Positions 6,378 to 14,436 of a DNA stretch of 35,291 nucleotides are shown one piece after another; the stretch's first letter is position 1, and each line of letters begins with the position of its first letter. The notes under the pieces were generated by a model. The model was not told the DNA's origin and made no database searches. It saw only the letters and a program-made list of their open reading frames with translations. The position numbers and the translations under genes were made by a program. Location: assembly GCA_013288145.1 (NCBI GenBank), contig JABDCJ010000015.1:7316-42606 (forward strand), in the 5' to 3' direction. Origin of the DNA: Nitrososphaerota archaeon (lineage in GTDB: Archaea; Thermoproteota; Nitrososphaeria; Nitrososphaerales; CADDZS01).

Positions 6378-6986
6378 ATGAGCGAAAAAAACAAACAGAT
6401 CAGCTTAATGCCTGCCAAGCTCGTCTCGCTCGTGCAAGATGACGAGCCAATGGTGCAAAGATCGGGAAAAATCCCATTGCTTATACGCCGCTCAGACAAA
6501 AAGTTCCCGATGCAAGAGGTCGATGGCAGAGCGACTTCGTTAGAAGAGCAGCGGGAAAAAAGTCGGCAAAAATCTCTCACAAAACTGGAAGATATCAGCC
6601 CCGCAAAGTTCGGCCATCAAAACGGCAAGAGTCTGGACAAAAGGATAATGGTGGTGGACGATGAAAAGAAAATTGCGGATCTATACGCCATAATACTTAG
6701 GGCGGCTGGATTTTCTGTAAACTGGATAGCGCACGACGGCGTGGAGGCGCTCAACGCAATTAGTGCGAGCCCCGAGCGAGGCCCAGACGTCATCTTGATG
6801 GATCAAAAGATGCCGAGGATGGACGGACTGGAGGCTTCCAAAAGAATCAAGGGAATCAACCCAGAGATCAAGATCATAATGATAACCGCCTACGACGTCC
6901 CCGGAGGCTACAAAGATCTCATGAGCTTTGTTCTTTCAAAGCCGATCTCAAAGCAGGGACTGATAGACGCAATCAAGAGCATTTGA
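6378..6986 (+). CDS. Response regulator, single receiver domain with long N-terminal extension
   Basis: This 202-residue protein has a complete CheY-like receiver at about residues 88-200: acidic pocket VVDDEKK, phosphoacceptor D142 in ILMDQKMPRMDG, T in MITAY, and K in LSKP. No DNA-binding output domain follows, so it probably signals through protein contacts. The first 85 residues are polar and low in predicted order, with a basic/glutamine-rich segment (SLEEQREKSRQKSLTKLEDI). This extension is atypical for stand-alone receivers. It starts 11 bases after the histidine kinase and is surely its cotranscribed partner. The frame is unambiguous from ATG 6378. Confidence 0.88.
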   Translation: MSEKNKQISLMPAKLVSLVQDDEPMVQRSGKIPLLIRRSDKKFPMQEVDGRATSLEEQREKSRQKSLTKLEDISPAKFGHQNGKSLDKRIMVVDDEKKIADLYAIILRAAGFSVNWIAHDGVEALNAISASPERGPDVILMDQKMPRMDGLEASKRIKGINPEIKIIMITAYDVPGGYKDLMSFVLSKPISKQGLIDAIKSI

Positions 6987-6989
6987 TGT

Positions 6990-7268
6990 TTATTTTTCTT
7001 TGTACTCTTCTTCCCTGATCTCGACCCATTGATGTCCACAGTGCTTGCACCTGTACGCATATTGGAATTCATCAACGGCGATAATTGACGGCTCGGTCTC
7101 GCCAACTTCGAGAAACGAACCCGCGTAACCCCCGAAGTAGTCAGAATTTACCGGGCGCGACTCTGAAATGTTTCTCGAGTCGATCAGTTTTTTTCCCGTT
7201 AGTTGAATTTCGAATCTTCTCCCGCAATTAGGACAACGGCGGAAAAAGGTTTCAATCTCGGGTGACAT
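6990..7268 (-). CDS. Small zinc-ribbon protein
   Basis: This 92-residue protein has a two-knuckle zinc ribbon split by a long insert. The first knuckle is C12-P-N-C15-G at the N-terminus and the second is C74-K-H-C77-G near the C-terminus. The second is followed by the aromatic HQW typical of zinc ribbons. The approximately 58-residue insert is polar. It converges on the response regulator gene with 3 bases between stops. ATG 7268 is the only sensible start. Such proteins often bind nucleic acids or act as subunits of larger complexes, but nothing here shows which. Confidence 0.7.
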   Translation of the reverse strand: MSPEIETFFRRCPNCGRRFEIQLTGKKLIDSRNISESRPVNSDYFGGYAGSFLEVGETEPSIIAVDEFQYAYRCKHCGHQWVEIREEEYKEK

Positions 7269-7444
7269 GGAAGGTTGAACAAAAACATGCTGGCCTATTA
7301 AAAAGGAAAACTCCCAGCTTCTCGTTAGATTCTAGAATTCAATGCTATGTAACATTCTACCTTAACTTCCAGAAGCTGAGAAAAATGATTTCGGGGGTCA
7401 AAGAATAAATTAGTCTCCGTTGCTTCCGGAAAGGCAAGCTCAAA

Positions 7445-8245
7445 TTGCAGATAACCACCACTGCGAAGGAAGAAAATCGAAAGACGCCGAAGAAATATCA
7501 GGAGCTCCAGGCGGAGCTCAGCTCTGCTGACCGGAAAGCAAAGTTCGTCATGTACCTTTTTTCGGAGGGGCCGCGCGAATACGATTTTCTTCTCAAAATA
7601 TTGAGTATGGGGCGCGACAATTACTGGAGGGATCTGATAGTCCAAAATGCTCGAGTGCCGCCGAGTGGCGCAAAGATTCTGGACATTGCTTGTGGAACCG
7701 GGTTAGTTTCGTTTCAGCTAGCTTCAAGTAAGAAAGGCAGCATGGTCGTTGGCGTTGACGTCGCAAGAGAGATGCTCGAAAGGGCAAATGACCTGAATAA
7801 GAAAATGGGCGGAGACCTCGACGTAAACTTGATTCAGGCAAGGGCTGAGAATCTCCCGCTTCGAACGGGGACCTTCGACTGCGCGACGATCAGCCTCGCA
7901 ACGAGAAACGTGTCAAGTGTGTCCGAGACATTTTTGGAAATGAAGCGGTGTGTTTCTTCCGGATCTCCAGTAATCTCAATGGACTTCACAAAGCCCCGAG
8001 GCAGTATTTTTGCACCATTTTACAAGTTTTACACCTTCAGCGTTTTGCCCGCACTGGGATTGGTGATCTCGCGGCATTGGAACGGGATATTTTCCTATCT
8101 TGCAGGATCAATTGAGCGCTCTAAAACTCCTGAAGATCTATCCAATATCATGGAGGAAGCTGGATTGCAAGGCGTATCGATCAGGCGGATGACGCATGGC
8201 GTAACCGCCCTGGTTTCTGGCTACAAGAATAGAGATCCAATGTAA
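7445..8245 (+). CDS. UbiE/MenG-like SAM-dependent methyltransferase
   Basis: This 266-residue class I methyltransferase has motif I at residues 78-86 (ILDIACGTG), the acidic ribose-binding VVGVDVA about 20 residues later, motif II VNLIQARAENLPL and a post-II block FDCATISLATRNVSS. That block closely follows the UbiE/COQ5 signature with its R-N-V. MDFTKP after it is also UbiE-like. Family members C-methylate the quinone ring in menaquinone or ubiquinone synthesis. TTG 7445 is chosen because a TATA-like AATAAATTAG (7403-7412) lies about 37 bases before it and no ATG precedes the conserved N-terminal region. The next gene starts 1 base after the stop and encodes a membrane protein, so a lipoquinone role is the best reading. 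Another lipid-linked substrate is possible. Confidence 0.8.
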   Translation: MQITTTAKEENRKTPKKYQELQAELSSADRKAKFVMYLFSEGPREYDFLLKILSMGRDNYWRDLIVQNARVPPSGAKILDIACGTGLVSFQLASSKKGSMVVGVDVAREMLERANDLNKKMGGDLDVNLIQARAENLPLRTGTFDCATISLATRNVSSVSETFLEMKRCVSSGSPVISMDFTKPRGSIFAPFYKFYTFSVLPALGLVISRHWNGIFSYLAGSIERSKTPEDLSNIMEEAGLQGVSIRRMTHGVTALVSGYKNRDPM

Positions 8246-8246
8246 G

Positions 8247-8978
8247 ATGACAGTCCAGAAGCCAGCGTGGTACACTGTCGGCGGGCACGGAGTGCTGTCT
8301 GACCTCCTTAACCTTCTCCATCCGCCCTACACGCTGTGGCATCTTTCTTACGTGACAATTGGAATCGCACTTTCCCCCACCATCTATTTAGGGCGATCCA
8401 TTGCCGTTCTCGTATCCTTTTTTCTCGGACTGGGAATCGGCGCGCATGCTCTGGACGAGACAATGGGAAACCCGCTTAAAACGAGACTTTCAAGGGGGAA
8501 ACTTTACTTCATCGGATTTTTGTCTCTCGGCGCAGCTGCGGCAATTGGCGGCTATTACGTCCTGACCCTTTCGTTTGTCCTCCTACCCATTATCCTCGTT
8601 GAGGTGTTTCTTTCACTCGTATACAACCTGGAGGCTTTTGACAAAAAATTTCACAACACTCTGATTTTTTCAATCTCCTGGGGAGTCCTACCATTCCTAA
8701 CCGGGTATTTTGTAAACGCTCTCTCCCTTAGTGTGGGTGCCATGCTCACCGCCGTTGCCGTGGGGCTGCTCACGTACGTGCAGCGGACCCTGAGCACGCA
8801 GGCAAGATCAGTAAGGCGTGGCGTTGATTCGCCGATCAAAGCTTTGAAACTCGAAAACGGAGAGGAGATTCGGATGACAACGGGGGAGTTTATCGCCCCA
8901 GCGGAAAAATCACTCAAGGTGCTTACAATCACAATCTTCGTTTTTGCAATTGCCCTAATCTGCCAGAGAGTATTCTGA
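8247..8978 (+). CDS. Polytopic membrane protein, possibly UbiA-superfamily prenyltransferase-like
   Basis: This 243-residue protein has about seven hydrophobic segments. The cytosol-facing loop after helix 2 contains GAHALDETMGNPLKTRLSRG, an acidic D-E pair with a basic end. It occupies the place of the NDxxD Mg-prenyl-diphosphate site of UbiA enzymes. A second loop between helices 4 and 5 has YNLEAFDKKFH, where UbiA proteins carry their second Asp motif. Both sites are degenerate, so assignment to UbiA is tentative. It follows the UbiE-like methyltransferase with a 1-base gap and is certainly cotranscribed. Prenylation plus ring methylation would fit lipoquinone synthesis. The alternative is an uncharacterised archaeal membrane family acting on the same lipid. 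Confidence 0.7.
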   Translation: MTVQKPAWYTVGGHGVLSDLLNLLHPPYTLWHLSYVTIGIALSPTIYLGRSIAVLVSFFLGLGIGAHALDETMGNPLKTRLSRGKLYFIGFLSLGAAAAIGGYYVLTLSFVLLPIILVEVFLSLVYNLEAFDKKFHNTLIFSISWGVLPFLTGYFVNALSLSVGAMLTAVAVGLLTYVQRTLSTQARSVRRGVDSPIKALKLENGEEIRMTTGEFIAPAEKSLKVLTITIFVFAIALICQRVF

Positions 8979-9063
8979 CCGTCCCGGCAAAAATTCTGTA
9001 CGATAATTCGACTAAGTCTAAATTACTTTGAGATTTCAATCCCCGTAAGGTGAGCTCTGATTT

Positions 9064-10111
9064 TTGTTTGTGGGGAGTAGATCGGCAATTAAAAACCCCT
9101 TCATAGATCCTGAACAACTGGAAATTGGTTACTGGGCCGCGCAAGAAGAGTACGATACCAATAAGCTAGCTAGATTGACAAAGATGGCTGAGAAGATAGG
9201 ACTGGAATCTGTACTAACGAGCGATCACCTGCAACCCTGGTTTGACACAAATGGAAAGTCGGGCTTTGCCTGGATGTGGATGGGCGCGCTGGCTGCGACG
9301 ACGGAGAAGATGGCGTTTGGAACTTGCGTCACCGCTCCCGACCGCTACCATCCGGGTCTAATAGCGCAGATGTTTGCATCGTTCGATGAAATGTTTCCAG
9401 GAAGAGGGCTTCTGTGTCTGGGTGCGGGAGAGGCGATAAATTCGCGGCCACTTGGGATCGAGTGGCCCTCAAGGGCCGAAAGAGTCGAGAGGTTGAAAGA
9501 ATCCGCGGAAATAATTAGGATGATCTGGGATAGCGGCGGAAAAAGAGTGAGCTATGGAGGGCAGCACTTCAGGTTGAATCAAATGAAATTGTATACCATG
9601 CCGCAAACACGGATACCGATGTACATCGCGGCAGCCGGTAAGCATACAGCTCGAATTGCGGGAAGGTATGCAGATGGTCTCGTTGTCACCGGCGGAGCCG
9701 CTAAAGCAAGAGGCGAAGGAGCTTTATGATGCGGCAAAGGAGGAGGCAAGAAAAGTTCGGGGTAACGGGGCTAAATTAGCACGTCTGGTGGAAATCAGGC
9801 TCTCGTTCGACAAAGATTACGACCTCGCGCTAAAGCATGCGAGAACCTGGGCTGCGACGGCGATAGAAAACCCGTTTGACAGAAGCTGGTTGGATCCATT
9901 AAAGTATGAAATGGAAGGGCGAAAAGTTCCAGACGAGCGGATGGCCGAGAAATACGGAGTAACTACGGACATTGAGGAATTCAGAAAGAAGCTGGAAGCA
10001 CTGAAAGCTTTTGGCTATACAAAATTACAAATTCACAGCTCAAGCCCGGATGAGGAAGAGGTTTTGAACGAGATCTCGAAAATACTTCCGTCGCTTAGAG
10101 AAAGGCGCTAA
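9064..10111 (+). pseudogene. LLM-class F420-dependent oxidoreductase (FGD-like), split by a frameshift
   Basis: Two overlapping frames together make one luciferase-like monooxygenase-fold protein of about 348 residues, the normal size for F420-dependent glucose-6-phosphate dehydrogenase-type enzymes. The first frame (9064-9729) carries IGYWAAQEEYDT, SDHLQPW, the family segments APDRYHPGLIAQMFASFDEM and LCLGAGEAIN, and ends after AGRYADGLVVTGG. The second frame (readable to 10111) resumes with KQEAKELYDAAKEEA and LVEIRLSFDKDYDLALKHA, the expected C-terminal part. The change from frame 1 to frame 2 falls within about 9690-9712 and equals one extra base. It may be a sequencing error or a genuine lesion, as no classical slippery site is evident. 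TTG 9064 or GTG 9070 would start it. The substrate cannot be told. Confidence 0.75.
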
Positions 10112-10138
10112 GAATAATGCAATCCGGCGAGAAGGAAA

Positions 10139-10522
10139 TCAATGAATCTGCAGAATTGTTTTCTTTTCAGATAGTGAATTCTTATTCATCGCCTTGAAAA
10201 GACCGTTCAGCTTGTACATAGCGGAAAAGAATAACCCCGGAATTCCTACCAAGACAATCAGGGCGATTAGAACTGTGCCAAATGTGAAGCCCTCTACGTT
10301 CTTTTCCACCTGACTGTAGCTGACAAATATGACAGAACCAAAATAGGCAAAATCTTCGAAGGCGGTCAATGCAAGTCCACCAATTAGCAACGCCCAGGCG
10401 CTGAAAAGTCCGGTGATTCTAGATAGACGGTAGGCAAAAATTACCGCAAGCAATGACAAGGCGAAAGATAAGATGACAATTGCATAGAGCCCGAATACCC
10501 CGACAGTCACCCACGAGTCCAT
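10139..10522 (-). CDS. Small membrane protein, 127 aa
   Basis: This protein has about four hydrophobic helices (residues about 5-30, 38-58, 60-70 in part, 80-105) and a short basic cytosolic tail (KLNGLFKAMNKNSLSEKK). No catalytic motif is visible. The layout of a short N-terminus, a helix ending in a basic loop, then a helix pair recalls the membrane protein at 33160-33651, and both may belong to one loose family of archaeal membrane proteins. Starting at ATG 10522 puts the first helix immediately after the start. It converges on the LLM oxidoreductase. Function unknown. Confidence 0.65.
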   Translation of the reverse strand: MDSWVTVGVFGLYAIVILSFALSLLAVIFAYRLSRITGLFSAWALLIGGLALTAFEDFAYFGSVIFVSYSQVEKNVEGFTFGTVLIALIVLVGIPGLFFSAMYKLNGLFKAMNKNSLSEKKTILQIH

Positions 10523-10858
10523 ATTTTCAGAGAAATTTCTTGTCCATCATGCCCTTTAGAAGTTAGGGATTTGAACTCCAAATACGAATTGCTTGCTTTA
10601 GTTCCGTATTGCTGTTCCAAATGATTTCCAAACTACTTGATCGGTAAATTGTTTTAGGCTCGTGGTCAGTGTGTAATCGCAACTCCGGAAGACCAGCCTA
10701 CTACAAGGATAAGATTTCACGATCAGTACCGCAATTTCACACTCGTTAAAGGTTCGGAAGGACCATCTGTGAATGAATCAGGGTGTCGACTTCGACTCCC
10801 AAAGATATTCTTGATTTGACGTTCTACAATTGGTGAAAGAGGGGTCCATAATTCTAGA
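10523..10858. other. Gene-free spacer of 336 bases between divergent genes
   Basis: This lies between the membrane-protein gene and the winged-helix/KaiC operon and must hold both promoters. A purine-rich GAAAGAGGGG (10833-10842) precedes ATG 10859 by about 16 bases. I see no coding frame, long repeat or RNA gene in it. Confidence 0.5.
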
Positions 10859-11164
10859 ATGACGGATGCTCAAGTCGAGGCTCAAAAATATCTGGATATC
10901 ATCCTGTCCAGTGAAATAAGAGCTGATCTTGTATCGCTGTTTCGCAAAAACCCGGGGATAATCGATACTCCTGAGGGAATAGCAAGAAGAATGGGCTACC
11001 TCCCGAAGGTCATTCAGTCCGATCTTGATGAAATAACCGGTCTGGGAGTGATCGGGAAGAAAAAACTCGGCAATCGGGAAATTTACTTTCTAAATCATGA
11101 TAGAGATACAGAAGTTCAGCAGACGATCGGCAGTTTTCTGCAAAATCTGAAACCCACTCCATAG
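10859..11164 (+). CDS. Winged-helix DNA-binding protein, partner of the KaiC-like gene
   Basis: This 101-residue protein is dominated by a winged helix-turn-helix: SSEIRADLVSLFRKNPGIIDTP, then IARRMGYLPKVIQSDLDEITG as the recognition region, and LGVIGKKKLGNREIYFLN as the wing. The pattern is ArsR/MarR-like, with no cysteine metal site. It ends 22 bases before the KaiC-like ATPase, so the two form an operon. In archaea, small winged-helix proteins are often encoded beside KaiC-family ATPases and may be modulated by them, as a general association rather than a proven mechanism. Start ATG 10859. Confidence 0.75.
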   Translation: MTDAQVEAQKYLDIILSSEIRADLVSLFRKNPGIIDTPEGIARRMGYLPKVIQSDLDEITGLGVIGKKKLGNREIYFLNHDRDTEVQQTIGSFLQNLKPTP

Positions 11165-11186
11165 ATTTTCTTGGTTGAGAGATAGG

Positions 11187-11972
11187 ATGACGCGAATAAA
11201 GTCTGGAATAGCCGAGCTTGATCAGATGCTTCGTGGCGGCTTTATGGAGAAAGACGCGGTCTTGCTTGCCGGTTCAGCGGGAGCGGGCAAAACGACTCTG
11301 GCCCTTCAATACATAGTCAACGGGATTAAGCTATTTGGTACTCCTGGAATCTATGTTACATTTGAACAGTTGCCGGATCAAATTTACAGGGACGCAAATA
11401 GTTTCGGCTGGGATTTACGAAAGCTGGAAGAGGAAAATAAGCTGCGGATAATATGTACTTCACCTGATCTCATTTTATCGTCAGAGGACGGCCAGAGCAT
11501 TTTGGATTATCCCATCAAGGAAATTCATCCTGGGCGGATCGTGATAGATTCAATGAGCCATCTGCAGATGTATATCGGCGAAAAAAATTTCCGATTAGAA
11601 GTTTATCGACTTGTTTCTCAGCTTAAGAGCCGAGGGCTGAGTTCCATTCTGCTCTGGGAAACTTCTCAACTGATGGGTCAGATCAGTTCGATCTCTGACA
11701 TGGGGATGAGTTTCCTTGTAGATTCGATTATTCTCCTAAAGCCTGTCGAAATCGATTCTACTATACGGAGAGCTCTAGTAATATTGAAGATGAGAGGCAG
11801 CGACCATGACAAGAGCCTCAGGGAATATTACATCGACGGCTCGCTCGGTTTCGTCGTCCAGAGTCCGTTCGAAAACTTCGAAGGAATCCTGAGTGGGAGC
11901 GCCCACAGGACATCCGGCGAGGCATTTGTAAAAACGTTGGCTGCTATTGGAAGCAGAAAGAAGGAAAAGTGA
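11187..11972 (+). CDS. KaiC-like RecA-superfamily ATPase, single domain
   Basis: This 261-residue KaiC/RadA-type ATPase begins with the family signature SGIAELDQMLRGGF. It then has Walker A G29-SAGAGKTT, the catalytic-glutamate strand YVTFEQLPDQI and Walker B RIVIDSMSHL. It contains only one KaiC domain (circadian KaiC has two) and ends in a short basic tail. Archaeal KaiC-like proteins act as signalling ATPases or kinases in transcription and motility control rather than in a clock. ATG 11187, preceded by GAGAGATAGG, was preferred to the in-frame TTG 11175 inside that purine tract. The upstream neighbour is a winged-helix protein in the same operon. Confidence 0.85.
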   Translation: MTRIKSGIAELDQMLRGGFMEKDAVLLAGSAGAGKTTLALQYIVNGIKLFGTPGIYVTFEQLPDQIYRDANSFGWDLRKLEEENKLRIICTSPDLILSSEDGQSILDYPIKEIHPGRIVIDSMSHLQMYIGEKNFRLEVYRLVSQLKSRGLSSILLWETSQLMGQISSISDMGMSFLVDSIILLKPVEIDSTIRRALVILKMRGSDHDKSLREYYIDGSLGFVVQSPFENFEGILSGSAHRTSGEAFVKTLAAIGSRKKEK

Positions 11973-12049
11973 AGTACCGAGCCAAGTCATCCGGATGTGG
12001 CTTCAAAGTATCTCAGATTCTTTTTCGCCAATCTGACATCTTTGAGGAC

Positions 12050-12274
12050 CTACTCTTGCTGCATTCTATTTGACTCTGAGGTCCCGCACGAAAGACATCT
12101 GTCGCTTTGATGAAGGGTAACTGCTGGAATCGAAGGATACCTTGAATGTCGAGGGCAGTTATCACAAGAGAAATAATACAGATGATTTGCCCTCATCTGC
12201 CTTAGAGTTACTTTTCCTTGATTTGCTTCGAAGGTCTTCACAGGTTCATTTTTCTGGACTTGTATTGCTTGCAA
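12050..12274 (-). CDS. Zinc microprotein, family A (paralogue of 2569-2769)
   Basis: This 74-residue protein has knuckles C37-x2-C40 and C60-x2-C63-G, and between them R-H, Y-P-x-I, V-T and a histidine in the same register as the protein at 2569-2769. The cysteine pairs are offset by 20 residues in both. The N-terminal 30 residues are basic and glutamine-rich and differ from the paralogue. TTG 12274 is the start, about 40 bases after a TATA-like CTTTTAACTT (12311-12320 on this strand), and a 9-bp inverted repeat lies just upstream of that box. The role is unknown. The invariant H, P, I and V-T between the knuckles suggest a defined binding surface. Confidence 0.7.
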   Translation of the reverse strand: MQAIQVQKNEPVKTFEANQGKVTLRQMRANHLYYFSCDNCPRHSRYPSIPAVTLHQSDRCLSCGTSESNRMQQE

Positions 12275-12310
12275 CTAATTTCGTCGCTTGAATCAAAGAA
12301 GTCCAGGGTA

Positions 12311-12353
12311 AGTTAAAAGTCCCGCGTATTGTACCCACGTATTGACAATACGC
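12311..12353 (-). promoter_or_regulatory. Promoter and operator-like inverted repeat of the zinc microprotein
   Basis: On the minus strand a TATA-like CTTTTAACTT (12320-12311) is flanked upstream by the inverted repeat GCGTATTGT (12324-12332) / ACAATACGC (12345-12353). A third half-site, ACGTATTG, lies at 12337-12344. Such clustered half-sites beside the TATA/BRE region look like an activator or repressor site. Confidence 0.45.
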
Positions 12354-12576
12354 TCACCTTAAGAAGAAATTATCAACATCAACACTGTATCGCTGCCAAG
12401 GAATCCAGACTGTCTAGAGATTCGAACAGAAAATGGTCTGGGTTCGTTAAAGAAAATTCAATTGACGATTCGAATGCCCTAAACATAGAAAACGTAGAAC
12501 AAGAATTATTCTAAATTTTATGAAATAGTTACTAAGCGCGGAGGCTCTTTATAGCAGGCGTATTTTACAAAGGACG

Positions 12577-12657
12577 ATGCCGTCCAAACCACAAATCACA
12601 TTTCTTTTCGTTGGCGTTGAAAGAAACAATTTAGAAAAACATATTGAAATTTCGTAA
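12577..12657 (+). CDS. Possible leaderless microprotein, 26 aa, in a gene-poor stretch (12354-12907)
   Basis: The AT-rich stretch 12354-12907 has no sizeable convincing gene. A good TATA-like CTTTATAG (12547-12554) lies 26 bases before an ATG that opens a 26-codon frame reading MPSKPQITFLFVGVERN, then NLEKHIEIS. This is the spacing of leaderless archaeal mRNAs. It may be a microprotein or the 5' end of a small RNA. No homologue is recognised. A 61-codon frame at 12329-12514 looks random in composition and is not supported. Confidence 0.3.
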   Translation: MPSKPQITFLFVGVERNNLEKHIEIS

Positions 12658-12871
12658 TGGTGCCGCCATTGATCAAAACTGCCCCAAAAAAAAGCTACAA
12701 TTCAATTTTGTTTCCAAAAATAGTGAAAATATTAGCTGCCAAATTCGGTGAATGTTCTTAGCTGTAAACACGATGTTTGTACCGGAAATTTGCGCTAAAA
12801 CATAGTAAATTACAAACATACATTCTTCTACTACTGAGTTCGATCATTTAGTTTTCGACAAATCTTTCAGA

Positions 12872-12879
12872 CATAAATA
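12872..12879 (+). promoter_or_regulatory. TATA box of the BNR-repeat surface protein
   Basis: CATAAATA is centred about 33 bases upstream of ATG 12908, predicting a transcript start near 12902 and an almost leaderless mRNA. Confidence 0.5.
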
Positions 12880-12907
12880 CTCGCAGTTCTCCTGATTAAC
12901 TTCCACA

Positions 12908-14272
12908 ATGTCTTCCGTATTTCTAGAAGTGTCGAAAAGGAAAAAGCCAATGTTCGCAGTGACTTTAGTCGTCGCCGCGTTTTTTCTAATGTCAGCAGCC
13001 CCGGCGCTGGTTTTTGCCGCGTCTCCTGCAGCGGCAATTGCATTCAAAGCGCCGATCAATCTCAGTGCTTCTACTGCAAAAGCTACCACTCCAAACATTT
13101 TCAATATAGGCACGCGTCTCTACGTAGTCTGGTCCGAAGGTGGTGGAGGAATCAGGTTCAGGACAAGCCCCGATGGCGGCGTTACTTGGGTTCCACCAAC
13201 AACCTCTCGCGGGCTAAAGATTTCAACGGGGCTCGGTACTGGTCCACTGATTTCGGCAAATGGTTCTAACGTCTACGTAGTGTGGAGCCAAAAAATCAAC
13301 GCAGTTTCACAAGTATTCATCGCAACAAGCACTAATTCTGGTACCTCGTTCAATGCTCCGGTTCAATTGACCCTCGGAACCGACGGTGCTGATACAGCCG
13401 TTGTTGCAAGCTGGGGGAGTACAGTCTACGTGGCTTATGATGACATTGCAATGAGGACGTCGCTAGTTTTGTCGAGTACTAGTGCAGGAGCTTCGGGAAG
13501 CTGGACAGCGCCATTTTCTTTCGGTGATTTCCACGAGCCCCAGGTAGCAGCGTGGCAAAACAATGGTTACGTCTCTTCCAACCAGGGTCTTGCTACAACG
13601 CACAACAACGGAGTAACTTGGACGAATGATTCAGTGCCTCCGTTCCAAGGTCAGAACCCGCCTCTACCGACTACACAATCTGAGTCTTGGCTTGCAGCTT
13701 ATGGTTCGAACGTCTACCAGTTCTATGAGACAAAAGGTACCGCATCGCAGGTCAACTATACCATTAGTCATGATTCAGGAAATACCTGGAGTACAGAAGC
13801 ACTACTCAGCAAAACTCTTCCCGACTCCTGGGCTCCGATGGTCGCAGCCTTTGGCAACTCGGTCTGGGTAGCAGATCATACATTCCCAGGCGGTTCCAAA
13901 TCGCAGGTGTACGTCTATACATCAACTAATTCTGGGAGTACCTTCAGTGCACCAGTATCGCTTAGCGGGATGAGTGGAGACACGAGCTTCCCATTCACCG
14001 TCGCGACTTCGGACGGAACAAACGTATTCGTTGCCTGGTCGCAGCAATCAAGCTCTAATACTTGGATATTCAGAGTCTCCTACAGCGCAAATGGCGGGTC
14101 ATCGTGGACCGCGGCGCCTGGAATCAATGTGTCCAACAATCCAACCGGAACATCTGCAGGCACAAACAGTGATCTCGCTAACGGAGCAATAGCCTCATTT
14201 GGAACTCACTGCTACGTGGTCTACCAACTAATAAGCGGCGCGACAAACCAGATTTACTTCGCGTCGTCTTAG
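12908..14272 (+). CDS. Secreted BNR/Asp-box repeat beta-propeller protein
   Basis: This 454-residue protein has a signal peptide or anchor: basic KRKKP, hydrophobic residues about 15-36 (FAVTLVVAAFFLMSAAPALV), then an alanine-rich cleavage region. The mature part is built of repeated strands containing Asp-box motifs: SPDGGVTW, STNSGTSF, SHDSGNTW, STNSGSTF and SANGGSSW. These alternate with VYVVWSQ/VFVAWSQ strands. This is a sialidase-like six-bladed propeller fold. The Arg triad and Asp/Glu/Tyr of true sialidases are not evident, so carbohydrate binding or surface display is likelier than hydrolysis. Ser/Thr/Asn richness suggests glycosylation. A clear terminator hairpin follows. It acts outside the cell. 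Confidence 0.8.
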   Translation: MSSVFLEVSKRKKPMFAVTLVVAAFFLMSAAPALVFAASPAAAIAFKAPINLSASTAKATTPNIFNIGTRLYVVWSEGGGGIRFRTSPDGGVTWVPPTTSRGLKISTGLGTGPLISANGSNVYVVWSQKINAVSQVFIATSTNSGTSFNAPVQLTLGTDGADTAVVASWGSTVYVAYDDIAMRTSLVLSSTSAGASGSWTAPFSFGDFHEPQVAAWQNNGYVSSNQGLATTHNNGVTWTNDSVPPFQGQNPPLPTTQSESWLAAYGSNVYQFYETKGTASQVNYTISHDSGNTWSTEALLSKTLPDSWAPMVAAFGNSVWVADHTFPGGSKSQVYVYTSTNSGSTFSAPVSLSGMSGDTSFPFTVATSDGTNVFVAWSQQSSSNTWIFRVSYSANGGSSWTAAPGINVSNNPTGTSAGTNSDLANGAIASFGTHCYVVYQLISGATNQIYFASS

Positions 14273-14283
14273 AATACTTGACC

Positions 14284-14318
14284 GGGGGTACTATTATCCC
14301 CCATCTCCTTTCTTTTTT
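14284..14318 (+). terminator. Hairpin and T-tract terminator
   Basis: GGGGG (14284-14288) pairs with CCCCC (14298-14302), followed by the pyrimidine/T-rich tract TTTCTTTTTT. It starts 12 bases after the BNR protein stop codon. Confidence 0.7.
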
Positions 14319-14436
14319 CAACCAAGAGAATTTTTACTGAATGTCTTCTAAGAGCACCTACATTTGTGGTAAGAATCTGTTTACTCGATACAGAAGCAGT
14401 CCGTGGCCAATCGATTGAGAAATCAGAGAATGGCCT

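Noticed and set aside
12329..12514. 61-codon plus-strand frame
   Set aside because: It is random-looking in composition, has no promoter at proper distance, and begins inside the operator-like repeat.
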